Assembly (NCBI GenBank): GCA_022818135.1
Contig: JAFMSR010000013.1
Coordinates: 22,466,207-22,530,206 of the forward strand
Direction: 5' to 3'
Source of the DNA: Saxidomus purpurata
Lineage: Eukaryota; Mollusca; Bivalvia; Venerida; Veneridae
DNA length: 64,000 bases
Shown: piece after piece, positions 24,467 to 38,400 of the stretch
Layout of the letters: each line of letters begins with the position of its first letter
Position numbering within the stretch: position 1 is the first letter of the stretch
Translations under genes and position numbers: made by a program
Notes under the pieces: generated by a model
What the model saw: only the letters and a program-made list of their open reading frames with translations
Database searches by the model: none
Told to the model about the DNA's origin: nothing

Positions 24467-24640
24467 CTACCATCCGAGAACAGAAATAATCCAAGAGGAA
24501 TGTATATCATGATCTCTCCACCCAACAACAGCAATTGTCCAGTATTTCGAACTAGTAAAACTATGAATAGTCCCATAAATATGAGATTCACTAGAGCTCG
24601 AGAAAATATCGTGCCGCCATGGATCAAGGGACGTAACTCC

Positions 24641-24661
24641 CTCACCATTCTAGTCAGTCTT
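24641..24661. repeat. Target-site duplication, right copy
   Basis: Identical to 20693-20713. It adjoins the 5' end of the retroposon. Confidence 0.9.
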
Positions 24662-24730
24662 CGTGGTATAGTGGATACGTAGATGGCTTTCTAATTTTAT
24701 AAGTAGAATTCAAATCACACTCAAACACTT
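24661..24730 (+). other. tRNA-like sequence abutting the retroposon insertion site
   Basis: CGTGGTATAGTGGATACG resembles a tRNA A-box region, and ATTCAAATC about 35 bases later resembles a B box. The acceptor stem does not pair, so it is not a functional tRNA gene; it looks like a SINE or tRNA remnant. Confidence 0.3.
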
Positions 24731-26207
24731 TTTTTCTTTTTTCTTCTGGTTTGTCTTATCTTTTTCGGCTTTAAAACCACTTTGTTAAATGTGTTTCTTC
24801 AAATATTGATAAACATCTTCATTCATATGAGACTGATAAGGTTAATGACAAATAAAATGAAGTTTAGGTATAAAGATACGATAATGGCTGATTACAGATG
24901 TTATTTGAAAACCTAGACGATAAAAGTTCACCATTCTTTGCTATTATGTTAAGAATACATGTAGTATGAAGACAAAACTTATCGGAGTGAAACTGGTGCC
25001 TCATTCATAAAATTTACATTTTGCTTTGATTTGTATCCCCTTAACCTTTTTTTTTGGTTAAAGTTTTTGAATTTTTCAAGCATATCCATTACGATACTTT
25101 GAGGATTTAAAGACTAAATGTGTCGTTACTGTAACGATGTAGACCACCCCGACCACCCATGCCGAGCAAGCCAGACCAGTCCCCAATCGCTTGATCGGGC
25201 TTGATCGATCTAATCTGATTGGCAGTGGGAAGCAAAAACATTGATTAAGTGATAGTTGTTTCTTTCCGACACAATAATAAAGGGGTCGAAGTATGTATAT
25301 AAAGACGTATTAAAGTTTTGAATAAATACTGTAGGCCTACTACCGCCAGATATGTTGAAAATCAATGGGGAAAGGACTTGTTTATGAAGTAGCAGTCTCA
25401 TACCATACTATTTATGTAGTTCCTGGTGTTATTTAATGCTCATTGAAAGCCACTTTGCCTAGTTATTGATGCTTTGCGTCAATACTATTCTTGTTAATTA
25501 ATACTTTGTTGTACAGTACTGTCTTTATGAATGGTTGAATAAAACTATGTCTTATGCTACCGTATTTGTTTCTTATGCATGTATACAGTTATTGTAAAGG
25601 GTAGTATTATGCTTTGGTTCTGTTCCATCAACATGGTAAAGCAGCAACAGTGTGCTGTACAAGTCATTTCTGTTAATAGTATAATGTAAATCAAAAAAAT
25701 AATAGAATTGCTAATGGTTTACTAAAACCTCTGTAGAAATAAGCTATGAACTAAAAAAATAATAGTAATAGTGAAGAAAAGAGACAAACCTGGCTCAAGC
25801 TTACTATAATTATCAAACAGGCTGTAATTACAACTTCTTCTGATATCTGAAATTAACTGTGAGCTACAGGCATAATAAAGTGGATAAAGTGAATTAGGCC
25901 ATTGAATTATATTTTTGTCATCAGTACTAGAAGTACGAATTTCATGTTTCATGTTAAAGAGTGTCATTAAAGCCAGGAAATATTTCAATTAGGTTTTCTT
26001 CCTATGTGACTTTGCCATTCAATAACTATCTCCACAGATACTTTACTCGTTAATGTAAAAAGAAATAAAAAAACGTTTGACTATCTCGAAGCTATTTATT
26101 CTGCGGCTTGTAGATAAAGCACACGGAGACAAATGTCGCTGAGATATCATTCCTTGGTATCAGTTGTCAAAAGTATTCGATAATATCTTTTCTTTTTCAC
26201 ATTATAG
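24731..26207. other. Upstream region of gene B
   Basis: Mostly featureless AT-rich DNA with a slightly GC-richer patch at 25140-25210. The final stretch (about 26120-26207) is partly conserved upstream of the relic receptor exon at 54.2 kb (GATATCATT, ATCAGTTG). TTTTCTTTTTCACATTATAG at 26188-26207 would serve as a splice acceptor, so an upstream non-coding exon is possible and the promoter cannot be placed. Confidence 0.45.
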
Positions 26208-26242
26208 ACTTAAACAAATTGTGCGCCTTCTAACCTTTGAAA

Positions 26243-26458
26243 ATGTATTTAAACGTATTGTTTGTAACACTGGTCTTGGAACTTACTGTTTGCACCTCCC
26301 GGGAGCTGAGGACACTTGGCTTCCTGTCCATTACCGGTAAAAGTTGGAATGGCGGTGACTCGTGCTTAACTGCAATACATATGGCAATCGAAGACGTCAA
26401 TGCAAATGACAATATTTTGAAGGATTTTAATTTGACGTACAGTTGGTTTGACAGTAAG
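26243..26458 (+). CDS. Gene B exon 1: signal peptide and start of the Venus-flytrap domain
   Basis: 72 codons. The ATG at 26243 follows GAAA and opens a hydrophobic leader MYLNVLFVTLVLELTVCTS. GFLSITGKSWNGGDSC and AIHMAIEDVN match the first strand and helix of GABA-B receptors. There is an N-glycosylation site NLT. The donor GTAGGT follows DSK. Confidence 0.93.
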
Positions 26459-29400
26459 GTAGGTCTAATGCTTTTCTTTATAGATAGATAAATATCCCCG
26501 AAGTACTTTGAATTTGTGATTAATGTTTGTCTATAAGAAACAACAAAATGTTTTATATTTTAGTTAAAATATTTTGCATGGTATGCACCGTATGTTTCTC
26601 TGAAGAATCGATCGTTGGTCACAGGGTAACCTGCTCCACTTTTTCGTTTAAGAAATGGATTATGTAAAATTTCAAGACAAGTAAAATTGTTACATGTATT
26701 TCACTGGTGCTTAATATTAGTCCTATTTCATCTACACATTACTTTTCTGTTGTCATAATCAAACATGGAGTTTGTACTGTACAGTTATACAAATTTCCTC
26801 TTTAATTATTTTGAAGAGATCGTTTCAATGGAATGTTATTTGGCTTTGAAAAAAAGTCTAACGTATGAAATTACTTTTTTATTAGGCAAGCAGCTGCTTA
26901 TAACAAAAATATTGTATTTCTGATTGACTAGACTATATTAAAACACCTGGTGCTATTTGTAAATTAAAATAGTTATACTGTGTCAGTATCAGTTATATTG
27001 GAGTTAATATATAAATAAATGTGTTTGTACTTTACTAGTTTCACTTATTTGTAAGCACAGACAGTGCTTCATTAAAAATTGAAAAAAAAATTAATATCGC
27101 ATTATTCTTTATGTTGTATTTATATAAGGCTCGTTCTATAATATTTCGCTTCAAAATGATATGAGAAAAGCGTACTTTTTCTTGAAAATTTAGTGTTATT
27201 TATCCAGGTTATCTTTTCCTAGATTATTAATTGATTATTTTTTCACGTAATGCCCTTTTGTGCCAGACAGGTTTTGAAAATATTTTTTTCTACCATTACA
27301 TTTGCTTCGGATGTACACCTCACAGTAGAACTATAACAAATGTATGCTTTTTCTCTTCACAAGAAAAACTGTAAGTTCTTCACTGTGTGTAATTGTAAAG
27401 TTTGATGACTAATTAATTTAATCATAATTAAGACAAGGGACCCTATATTGCTTACCTGAGTACCATTGCACTCTGAAGCAAGAACGTCAAAAGGTTATAA
27501 TTTAGGTCAGTCACAGAAATTTTGGAAACTGCACAAAAAGTGCAAATTTCTTCTTTCTAGCTTAGAAACAAAACATAGGCCAAATGGCGGGGTCAGCCAA
27601 GTTCAAATCAGCTTTCATAACTTTACGTATGGTTCGAATTTCACTACTGTAGCATCGAAACAAGAAAGTAAGTCAAAAAGTAATGTCAGGGTCAGCATAT
27701 ATCGACATTTTGTCGATATAACTTTAACAACAGAAATTATTTCAGGGTGAAGGTCATCGAAGGTCTAAGTTAAAATGTCTATGTAAAACATACCATACTG
27801 TTCAAAATTCATTGATGTAGCTTATAAAACAAGAAAGTAAGTCAAGTGACCCAGTTGGTGATAACTTGGACCAAATGGGTCTGCTTTGAACAGTCTTGTC
27901 ACAGAACTACAATGCTTCAGAACAAGTATCTAAGCTCTGGGACATGTGGTCTGAGAAAAGATGAATTTTAAAGCTTTTCTTCAAATCAAGAGTGTCCGGG
28001 TTAGGATCGATTTTTAACTGGTAACGATGATTTCACAATCTTTGGTGAGGTCCGCAAATATCTTATCCTTGGATCATTCGGTTTTGAAGAGATTGTTCAT
28101 ATATTTCCCTTCATAACTCAATATAAACTCAAGGGAACTGGGGTTTATGATTTGAACAATCTTGGTATAGGTCTACTACACAATGCTACATTCAAAATAC
28201 CTAAGCTGGTTTTAGACAAGAAGTTGTCCCTATATAAACCTATGTAAAAGCAAGTTACCCCAGGGCGGATTCAATATTGGCCGGGGTTTCATGATTTGAA
28301 CAGTCTTTGTAGAGGTATAGTAGGCAATGCAATATTTCAAATGTCTAAGCTCTGGGCCTTGTGATTCCAGAAAGGAAAATGTTAAAATATTTGCCTATAG
28401 AAGCCCAGCATGTTAAATCAATATTTTCCAACTCTAAACAAATTAAACAAATGATAGTGCTCAAGGTTGCATAATAAATCAATTAAATACATTAAAATAT
28501 GATAAAATGTCCTACCATTGTCAATTAATTTTATGTAAAGCTTGCAGTTACGGGGACCCCCTAGACATTATGTAGTTTTATGACAGAATTCTCTTAAATA
28601 ATGCTGGAGAAGGTAACAATATAGGCTATTAGCACCTCTGCTGGAGATGTTATTTTATATCAGGACTTGACCCCTAGTTTCTTCATGGTTTGTTATCAAC
28701 GATGTGAGCCCAGATGTTTTTACTTGATGGTAAAGAGTTTTCTAGATAAAGTTGGAAGTTGTAGTTTTTGCATTCACAACACAAGAGACATACCAATATA
28801 TAAAACAGAAAAAGAAATAAGTACAGTTCTATTCCACCTATTAATTTAGACATTACCATTAATTGTTTACAGAGGTATTCAGTGAAAATGTATTGGCTGA
28901 GTATCGTCAGTGCAGATCATGATTGACTGCAGGATGTGCAGGCTGAACTATGATCTACACTTTTGCAAATATAGGTTCCATGTTTACTGTTAAACATCTT
29001 GGGAGAATTCCAAATGGGTTATTTATTGCTCTTATGCTATGTGAGCGCCACCACATAGGTGATAGAAATTGCCCTGTCACCCTTCGATAAAGAAAGCAGT
29101 GTAGATTATTTTTTAATTTTATACATCATTCCCTCTTTGGGAGAATTTGATAAATGTCATTTTCTAAATTTTACTTCGAAAGACGGTTTTACCTCATAAC
29201 TTGTCAAAAATGTTCACGAAAGTGTAACAAATAACATTTTAAAATTTTTAATGAAAGGATTCCCTCAAGCAGGAACCTGTATATAACCTGTACACAATTC
29301 AACCCGATTTATTTGGTATAGGGGGTTACCACTTGATACAAGCTTTGTTAGAAATCGAAGACAGGTAACAACTTTTACAATAAAATAGTGTTTATGCGAA

Positions 29401-32400
29401 TTTGTCAGCTACTGCCTTACATATATTAAGAACTGTTCTTTCACCTGTTTAGTCATGTTGACTTTTCTCTTTCTGCAAAACAAAGTGTCATCCTGGAATA
29501 TCTGTATACCATATGAACGAGAGATTGAATAGAGACCCACCGTATGTCATGTTGCTTGGGGCTGGTTGCTCCGTAGTTTCTGAGGCAACTGCGCAAGTTT
29601 CATATCTTTGGAATCTTACGCAGGTTGGTTTAAAATATTTACTCTTATTTTTCTGTTATGATATATGTTAAAATTAGTAGTGAAAAAACATTTCGATACT
29701 TAAACGATTATGACATCACTTTGAGGATATTTACTCCCGAATCTTACTCCCTAAATGATGGGCAATAGTTACAATGTAAGAAAACTGTAACTATGCTTAA
29801 AGAAAACCACCAGGTGCCATGCTATTTGTTAAAGCCAGCCACTGTAGTGAAAATGCCACTTAACAAGTATTTAGTGATAAATTATTTATGCAAACGTATT
29901 TAGTAATTTTCAGCAGCTGATTTTGTTATTGCACATATAAAAGAACTGAAAAGCATAAAACATGCTTCTTTTAGCGTGTCTATTTACTTTCCAAATTTAT
30001 TAATTTCTTTATAAAGAATGAGAAAAACATACACTGGATGAGACGATTTCATTGTTACAGTAAAAGCCATACAATACGCACAAGCAATAACTACTGAAAT
30101 GTCACGACAAACAGTTTGTTTGTTATTGTTTATTCATACAATATGCTTGCCGTGTTATTTCAGTAAGAATTAGCTGGTTTCTGTTTACTACTTTTAGCAG
30201 ATAGTAAGATTTTACATCCTCAAACCGCTCAATATTATTATTATTATTTTGGATAATTCAATGCCGATTGTCAATACGTTTTACAACAATACTTTATCCG
30301 TAAAGGCCTGTTTAAATAAACGCAGAAAGTAAAAGAAATACACAAAGAATTGCAATTTAATATATATTTTCTTTTTAATAGCTTTCTTTTGCATCAACCT
30401 CGCCAGTGCTGTCAGATAGGGAACGATTTCCTAAGTTCTTTCGATTTGGAATGCCAGAGCAGCTTCTTAATCCAGCAAAGATAGATCTAATGCAGAAATT
30501 CAACTGGAAAAGAGTTGCAACAATCAATCAAGCACGGGAATTTTTCTCAGCAGTAGGGATATGTATTTTGATATATTAAATATTAGAAATTATTTCGTAT
30601 TTTAGATTGTGTTGCCTGCAATACTTTGAAATTTTGTAAGTGCTAAATTGTCTGCATTTCGCCACTTTATGCTTTTATTAATCGGTTATCAGCTTGAATA
30701 TTGCCGTAAAAGGCCACAAATTAGAATAACCAAAGGTTAAATTATTGTCTCCAAATCTCAGTTTCTGTATTTCTTTACTGGTCATGGATAAGTCAGACTA
30801 TGAAACAATTCAACTGTATAGTATTAATTGCTTTAAAGTGAATTTATGTTTATTTCTCTTGATTGAAGGTGATCGATGACTTTGTGAAGAGAACACGTGA
30901 CACAAACATAAATATTATATCCCAGGAAATATTCATGAATAACCCATATAATAGGCTTCTAAATCTGAAGGTAAACGTTTTATCGGACAATTCCCCACTT
31001 CCATTAAAAATGACCGAAATGTATGCATACATTCGTGCACATCCGATATCACATGTGCAATTATAACTATAAATGAACTACAAAACTATAAATGGATACA
31101 TTCTTTGACTTTGATCACATCGTTAATTTCAAAGATTTTGTTCCACTCATGTCTTTGGCATAACATGATATTTTTTATCTGTTCAAGCATTGTCCGTTAA
31201 CCACAAAGGTTATAGGCCTAAATTATTAAAATGTGGTTTGTTAGATGATAAACAATGCTTAAAGGGATATATGACCAAATATAGCAGAAAGGAAATTTTT
31301 AAAGTGAACATATCACGTAGCACAATATGACGGCATTGCTGAGTTACAACGGTCGTTTTTCGGTCATGACATAAATATGTTGTTTTTATTGCAGAATTTA
31401 GAATGCTGTTTTTTATTACATCTATGTTTAACTTGCATGGATCGCCATATGTTTATCTAACAAAACCGTATACTATATTTCAATATACATGTAAGTTATC
31501 TAAAAGACAGAATCTTAACTGCTTTTTAAAGTTCAAAATGAAATTATTGTGTAAAACATTTCAGTTTTATATTAATCGTCTTTAAACAAACCAAAATACT
31601 TCCAATTGTAAAACTTAAAGAGAGGTATCACATTAAATTATTTATCACTATAACACAAGTTCAGCTGATATAGACAAAGTCCCTTTGCCCCTCAGTTTGC
31701 AACAAGTTACATGTATGAGTATGAGAATAGCCGCAAATGTAATACAATTAACTTAGCTTCAACATAACTGTTTTAGAATTTTTTGTATTGTATACAGAGC
31801 ATTTTTGACCCATCATTCAAAGTATTTTACACATCATAACAGGAGAACAATTAACGTAAATATGTGTTACGTATTTAAGAAACAAGACGCAAGAATTATT
31901 GTTGCAACAATGTATGAAGATAAGGCAAAGGAAGTGGTCTGTTCGGTGAGTATCTGTACGCACAGGGTCATCATGTGATATTGTATGACTTATTATACTT
32001 TATATCATATCAAGCCTCAGTCAAATCTAACATATCATACGATGCATGTATCATACCATGATATATGAAATCATGGTGATATCATGACATGTTGTGATTA
32101 TGATTTCATATTTGAAAGTTCTTTTATTTGTACTATAAGTTAAATCTAACAGAAATAAAACGTTAACATAAAGTCAGTAGTTATTGAATAAATCACACTT
32201 TGAAATCACAAAATTGAAAGTTAATATTTTTATACAAAACTTGTTAGCATTTGAATATTGTAGACGTTACGCAATGAAAAGATGACACATGAAACATCTC
32301 CGCTTATTTTGTAACATGTTTAAGGCGTTTTTTCTTCATCCTTAATTATGTGACCAATCTGAATACAAAGTTTAAATAATGATAAAAATGTTGTTACTTA

Positions 32401-35400
32401 CAATGATCTTATTAGTGTGTGATATAATGACAATGTACTACAAATTCAAGTCATATGGCAAACCAGTACTTATCTGCGCTTTGTTCCAGGCATATAAACT
32501 TGGACTTTATGGTCCAAAGATAGTCTGGATATTTAATGGTTGGTATACTCCAATGTTTTGGAAGACCAATCTTCAAAACATTGATTGTACGGAGGAAGAA
32601 ATGACTAGTGTTGTGGAAGGAGCATTTTTAGCAAGTTCTGTATACTACAATCCGATAGAGGAGAGGGGTATTGCGAATCTAACAGGTAGGAGAGATAAGA
32701 GATATTTATACAGTCTTTAATTGGCGTAAATCATTATTTCTTTTTATATGAAAAATAGCATTTGTCAATAATTACATTGTATATATATTATATCTACAAA
32801 GAAATGTGCAACGTTATTAGCTGTTTTTATTAATTACATGTACATTGTACTATATAGTTTTATGAGATTTTGCTTATGATTAATTTGTATGTTTTTTAAC
32901 ATTAAGTGATATTTTCTAATAACACTTTTTAATATATGGTATATCATAACATATGTTTGATCTACAATTTCAATATCGTACATCTATCATAAATACTTTA
33001 TCCTGAGTAAGCCGATAGCGATCACTTGCCAGGCCTGCAAAAGTATGTATAGACGTGGAAAATAACTAGCAGACCTGCGCGGATATTAAGCCGTCTATTT
33101 TTCTGATTTTCACTACTATTTTGTGACGTGTACGATATAATAATTGCAGTCTTATGTTACGGTCAATATGTAGTTTTGCGGACCTGTTAAAAAGTGATAT
33201 TGACCCTGGACGAATTAGTAGTAATAGAAGTCAACATTAGTAATCATTAGTATATAAGTTTATAAAATGAAAATAGGCAATACCTATATCGGGCGAAATC
33301 ATAACAGGAATTTCATTATAAGAAATGGTACGAATTTTCAGGGAACGCAAGAAAAACATGTTCAGGCAACAAGGTACCGAATATCCATAGAGCTTTGAAT
33401 CAAGGGTAGATTGTGAAAAAATGGTGCTTTTTATGGCGTCAAAAGAAAAGGCATCAAACTGTAGGAATGTGTATAGATAGAATCTCTTTGCATTTCAAAG
33501 TACAAACCTGCATTCAACGGAATAATGATGCGTTTTTCAAAACAAAATGGCTAACATTTAATGACGTCACAATTTCTTTTGATAAATGACGTCACTTTGT
33601 AAACAATATTTGCAGCTGAAGTTTAAAGTGTTATAAGTATGTTATTGTATCGTTAAGGAGTCGACACTTTCTAATCTCGCATGGGTATAGGGTTAAATCG
33701 CATAATTTATTGCTTTCAATTTTCAGTTAGATACTCGTACATATGTTAACCTATGGTCACGCTTCGTCCGTACCATTATATTATTTCAAATGGCCGCGAG
33801 AATTACCTTTTATAAAAAATGAGTGACAAAGAGTAAACTTGATCATTCAGTTTTTCTTTGTTATTGTATTGCAGCCGGAGAGTTTAGAAGGCGTTACAGA
33901 CAACATCCAACATATACACCAGACCTTGAGGACAATTCCTTTCTTTCTCCCTTTTGTTACGACCACATATGGGCAGCTGCATTGGCATTTAACTGCACTG
34001 CCAAACGTATGGCTGACTTAGGTTTGTTTGTGTTGTTTGCTGTTATCTCTTTATAGATGCTTTTATATTGTAAACTAACTTTTCTCAGATCGATCATTTT
34101 ACCAATGTTATCATAAATCACAAGTATATAGTGTCCATATTTCTTCTTTAAAGGGACGTTCCCTATAACTGATTCAAACTAAATAACCTCCAAAATATAA
34201 TAAATATAAATTTTGGAACTTAAAATAAAAGTTTCAGCTATATCGATAAAAGCAGCTGTTTTAAATAGGCTGCAGTATCGTAAACCATTTAATATTCTAT
34301 GTAGAGTTGTTGATGTACAATTAATGCGATTTATAACAGAAGGCCTCTAAAATGATGAATTGTTGTAAAATAAAGCATTATTCTTTGTGCTTATTGTATT
34401 TATTTATAATTGTACGTTCATTGAATACATACATTTAATCTATGTTTCAAGAATATAATCGGCTAGATGTAGGGTATGTCCCTTTAAATTAAGATCGCCA
34501 ATTAGATATACGTATATATGAAGATGCATTGTTTGTCCTCCTACAGTAGGTGAATTGTGTTTTTGCCATCAAGTTTTTTAACATTATCTACAGTATGGAC
34601 TAATTCATAGACTATTTGGATTTCGTTCAATTGTTTTAAATTATAATTTGACAATGTCATATTTAGAAGAAAAAAAGTATAAGATGCGTTCTGCTTTTGA
34701 TAGCATGCTTTTCATTAGAAGAATGAAAATGTTAATGTTTCTGCTTACAAGATCTTGAAGGCATTCGAGGCACTCCTATTTCCAGATTATATGACTTTGT
34801 TATGCAAAACGTTCTGTTCAATTCTGTATTTCAGTATATATCACCTTAATGTGCATCTTCGAATTCGATAGTTTTGAAAAACAAGTTGAGAAATGATCAT
34901 AATTGAAGTTACATAACTTCAACTGGTAATGACTTCTTTGGACTGTGACCCATTACATGGGCAAAATGAAATTCACTTATATCATATCTTTTCAACATTC
35001 AACAATTAAAAAAAATGAGGAAGATACCCCACAAAGAGGTTTTACGAAAATATTAACAATAATTGGAGAGAACCATTTTCTTTTAAGTCAGCAGGATCAC
35101 ATTGAAGAATTGGCATAAATGTTTTATCCAAATTGTTAATCTTTTAATGAAGACGGAGAGACGCAGCTATTAATTAAAAGTATTTTAACCAAATACAGCA
35201 GATACTATAAATTCATACTCGACCACGATTAAGTTAAATGTACTATGTGGTTTTTGTTATAACACAAAACATTTTGATTTTGATCAAAGTTTAATAATCT
35301 GTTCTGTTATATTTTCGCTGTTGAGATTTACTGACACCTACTTTATTTATATATGAACAAGTCTCTTGTACAAGACATTAAGATAAGTAAACTTTATGAC

Positions 35401-38400
35401 TTGCACAAGATTTCTTTTCATTCAAGATTCGACAAGAGTTGCTTTGAAAAATAAATCAAAAAGAATAGAGGGAATCTTGTCAACGGTGCACAACATTGTA
35501 TATAGCATGGAATTTATGAATTTTGACGAAATTGAAAATGTATATCATGTTTTTAAGAAATGTAGTAAATGTACTTACTGAAATCTTTATATGGTGATAA
35601 TTGTTCCTTACATGACTAATATCTACACTTAATATTATGTATTGTTTAAAAGGTAGAAAGACACTGTTTGAGCCTACATATTTTGTTTAAATAACATAAT
35701 ATACCTGTTCAATCTAGCATTGTTGCAATTTGATTATTCACAAACCTCTTTTATGTTCATTGTGAAAGTCTTTATCACCTGCGTTGTATATTAGTTCCCT
35801 TTCCCAGTATAAATTCATTAAAAGATCGACTTTTTTCCCTCAGCCAAGTCAAAATGTACAGAAAAACACAAGCATCGCTAAAAATCTCATTCTATGGCTC
35901 AAATTTTCCATACGTCTCATTTTATCACTGGGCTGACATCCAGGAAATTGTGGAAAAATAGAACAGGCTCTCCATGTATTCTCGTAAAAGGATATTTTTT
36001 CATATCTTGTAAACATAAAATATGACAAAAGCTGCTCAACGTGGGTGTTTACAAATGTTTGAACAATTCTTTTACAAGTCATACAAATGTAAACAGTACT
36101 TATCTTAATGTCTTGTACAAGAAACTTGTATATATGTAAATACGGCCTGATAAGTGTGTAAGGTCTCAAGTATGCTGATATAATGGTGTTATTGTACTAA
36201 TCCAGCCTGTCATATTTCTACTTTGGGACATTTCAATATTTGTGAAAGTTTTAACTATGTTTAACCTTGTGTTTTACATAATAGCAGCCTCTTTTTTTCT
36301 CTTTTTGGAAATTTTAATATTTGAGAAAATTTCAGTTAAATTTTACCATATATTTTTTTATAATTGGTTGATTTATTGTCGTCGGTTTAATGTTATTGCT
36401 CAATACAAGTAAACAATTTAATTTTCTGTGCATTGTGTAGACTATTACCGTTCAAACATTACTTTAGATATTTTACAGGGCACAATAAAACGCTTGATAT
36501 GTTCACATATGCTGATTCAGACATAAATGAAGTTATTTTCGAATGCATAAGTGAAACCTCACTAACAGGTGTATCAGGAGGAATTGTCTTCTCTAAAGGA
36601 GCTGACCCTATCAGACTTGTAAAGATAGAACGTATTCAAGGTATAATAAGTTGTAATCTAAAATATTGACCCCTTTAACTATCTTTCTTAGCTGACATTA
36701 ATTGTTATTTGTAACACTCTAAATATGGAAACGTTTAAAGCGGAATTTAAAACTAAAAACAGTATAAACACGCAAATTTGAATCATTACTTAATTGTTGG
36801 TATAAGGCAATGCCTGGTTTTAAAAAGATATTTTCAGTAAAATATTTACTACAAGTAAACCTATTCAAACTATAGAGAAAGAGAAAAGAATGACTTAAAC
36901 TATGTAATTCTTTATGTTTGTAAATAAACTAAATAAAATTCACTATTTGCTGTTATGTGTGTGTTTTTGAATTAGGTTTAAGGGTACTAGAAATTTGCAA
37001 GGTATTATCTTATATAACTTTAGACGGCGATAGAGTAAAAGTTGCACTGTACAGACAAGACAAGGATCCCAAATATTTTGAGTGGGTCGACAACGCTCTT
37101 GTATGGAAAGGTACTATGTTGTCTGATGTAAATATTGTAGAAGAATAGTTAGAACTGTCATGAAAAGGTAATGTTATAAGTTGTCAACTGAATTTACCAC
37201 GAATTAAGAGTAAATTTGGTGCCTCGATTATTGAAATTTCTAGGTATGTAATTAGTGATTCATTGAGATTATAATCATGTTTGACTATTCTTTGATATTT
37301 TGTGATGTATGAACTACCTGTAAAGAATGATGGATGCAAATTTCACGAATTCTGCACTTCCAAATTATTGGTATCATGCAGGTTTCGATAAACATGTAGC
37401 TATCATTATTATATCAACACTTAGCGATTTACATAAAGTGTCATCTTTGACAGTGAGAGATTACGGAAACAAAACTTCACAATCCTATAAAAAGCGCTTT
37501 AGAGAATCTTAGAAATACATTAAGGGAGTGTACATTCATTCATTATTCTTTTTGAATTCCTTTCATGTTAATCAGCATTTTAATAGAAGTAGTGAATGTG
37601 CTTGTATGTTTAATCAAAGTAAGGATTCATTCTTTAACATGTAATGGATGACGATTTATATTACCTTTTGAGTCTATTTGTCCACAGAAAAATCTAAATA
37701 CGTATAAACTTAAGAAAGAGTACTTATTACTTCTTAAATATTATACATACATAACTATAATCACATTGTAGAATGTACTATTCTTTATGTAGATGGAAAT
37801 ATCCCACGTGATTCAACGTTCGTCATCCAGGAGGAAATTAAGATACCATTAATTATGTACGTCACTATGACAACGTTATCTGCGATGGGAATCTGCCTAG
37901 CACTTTTGTTCCTTGTATTCAACGTTGTTTTCAGACACAACAGGTAACTATGATAAAGAAATGTTGTCCTTGATCATACTTTCAGCAGCAGCAATACATT
38001 AGGCTTAATTATAACTTTATATGAAGTGTTACAAATATAGAAAGACATTAGTTGAATTTATTGCATTTTAAGTCTTTCGGAATGCGGTATTCTAACGGGA
38101 AAATGTTGCACTTTAAACAGGAACAGATGTGACAGAAATAAATTGCAACCATTATTGTTGTCGTAATCTTTTCCTTGATATTTCATTCGTATTATGTTTT
38201 AATTTTAACAGAAACGTAAAACTGTCTTCGCCAAACATCAACAATATCATACTGCTCGGCTGTGTACTGTGCTACTCGTCTGTCTTTGTAAAAACGACGG
38301 AAGTGGAAAATGCGGCAATTTGCATGGTAAACGCTTGCAACTATATCGTTTGTGTAGGGCTTCCAGCAGAATAGTCATAGTGTACAATCATAGTTCTACC

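Larger units (their letters stand above)
20714..24640 (-). mobile_element. Full insertion of a retroposon encoding only a zinc-knuckle/SGNH protein (LINE ORF1-type), with 21-bp target duplication
   Basis: The perfect 21-bp repeat CTCACCATTCTAGTCAGTCT+T flanks this stretch at 20693-20713 and 24641-24661. On the minus strand the insertion opens at 24640, carries the ORF1-like pseudogene (24466-22774) and ends in an A-rich tail (AAAAGAAAGAAAAAAG) abutting the duplication. This is the signature of target-primed reverse transcription. Removing the nested insertion (about 20894-21997) leaves about 2.8 kb. No reverse transcriptase or endonuclease can be seen in it, so it is either an internally deleted LINE or an ORF1-only non-autonomous retroposon mobilised in trans. 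Confidence 0.8.
34022..36478 (+). other. Intron 7 of gene B
   Basis: A 2.46-kb intron. It holds a minus-orientation copy of the dispersed repeat (34150-34500) and an inverted-repeat pair (35343-36140). The open frames at 35396-35581 and 35849-36169 are part of that foldback region and lack receptor homology. Confidence 0.7.

Noticed and set aside
24661..24730. Functional tRNA gene
   Set aside because: A-box and B-box resemblance only; acceptor and anticodon stems do not pair.
26237..26242. Upstream TTG start for gene B
   Set aside because: The ATG at 26243 gives a normal signal peptide; a non-ATG start has no support.
32379..32489. Upstream extension of exon 6 as coding (hydrophobic leader)
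   Set aside because: The TTCCAG acceptor at 32484-32489 and phase-0 joining to exon 5 with family homology define the exon; the extension is intron.
33560..33600. Two TGACGTCAC sites in intron 6 as a CREB-type enhancer
   Set aside because: The same octamer appears in unrelated repeats of this window (for example the TTAA MITEs); two copies are not enough to claim function.
35396..35581. Possible extra receptor exon in intron 7
   Set aside because: Exons 7 and 8 join directly in phase with family homology; this frame lacks homology and lies in a foldback arm.
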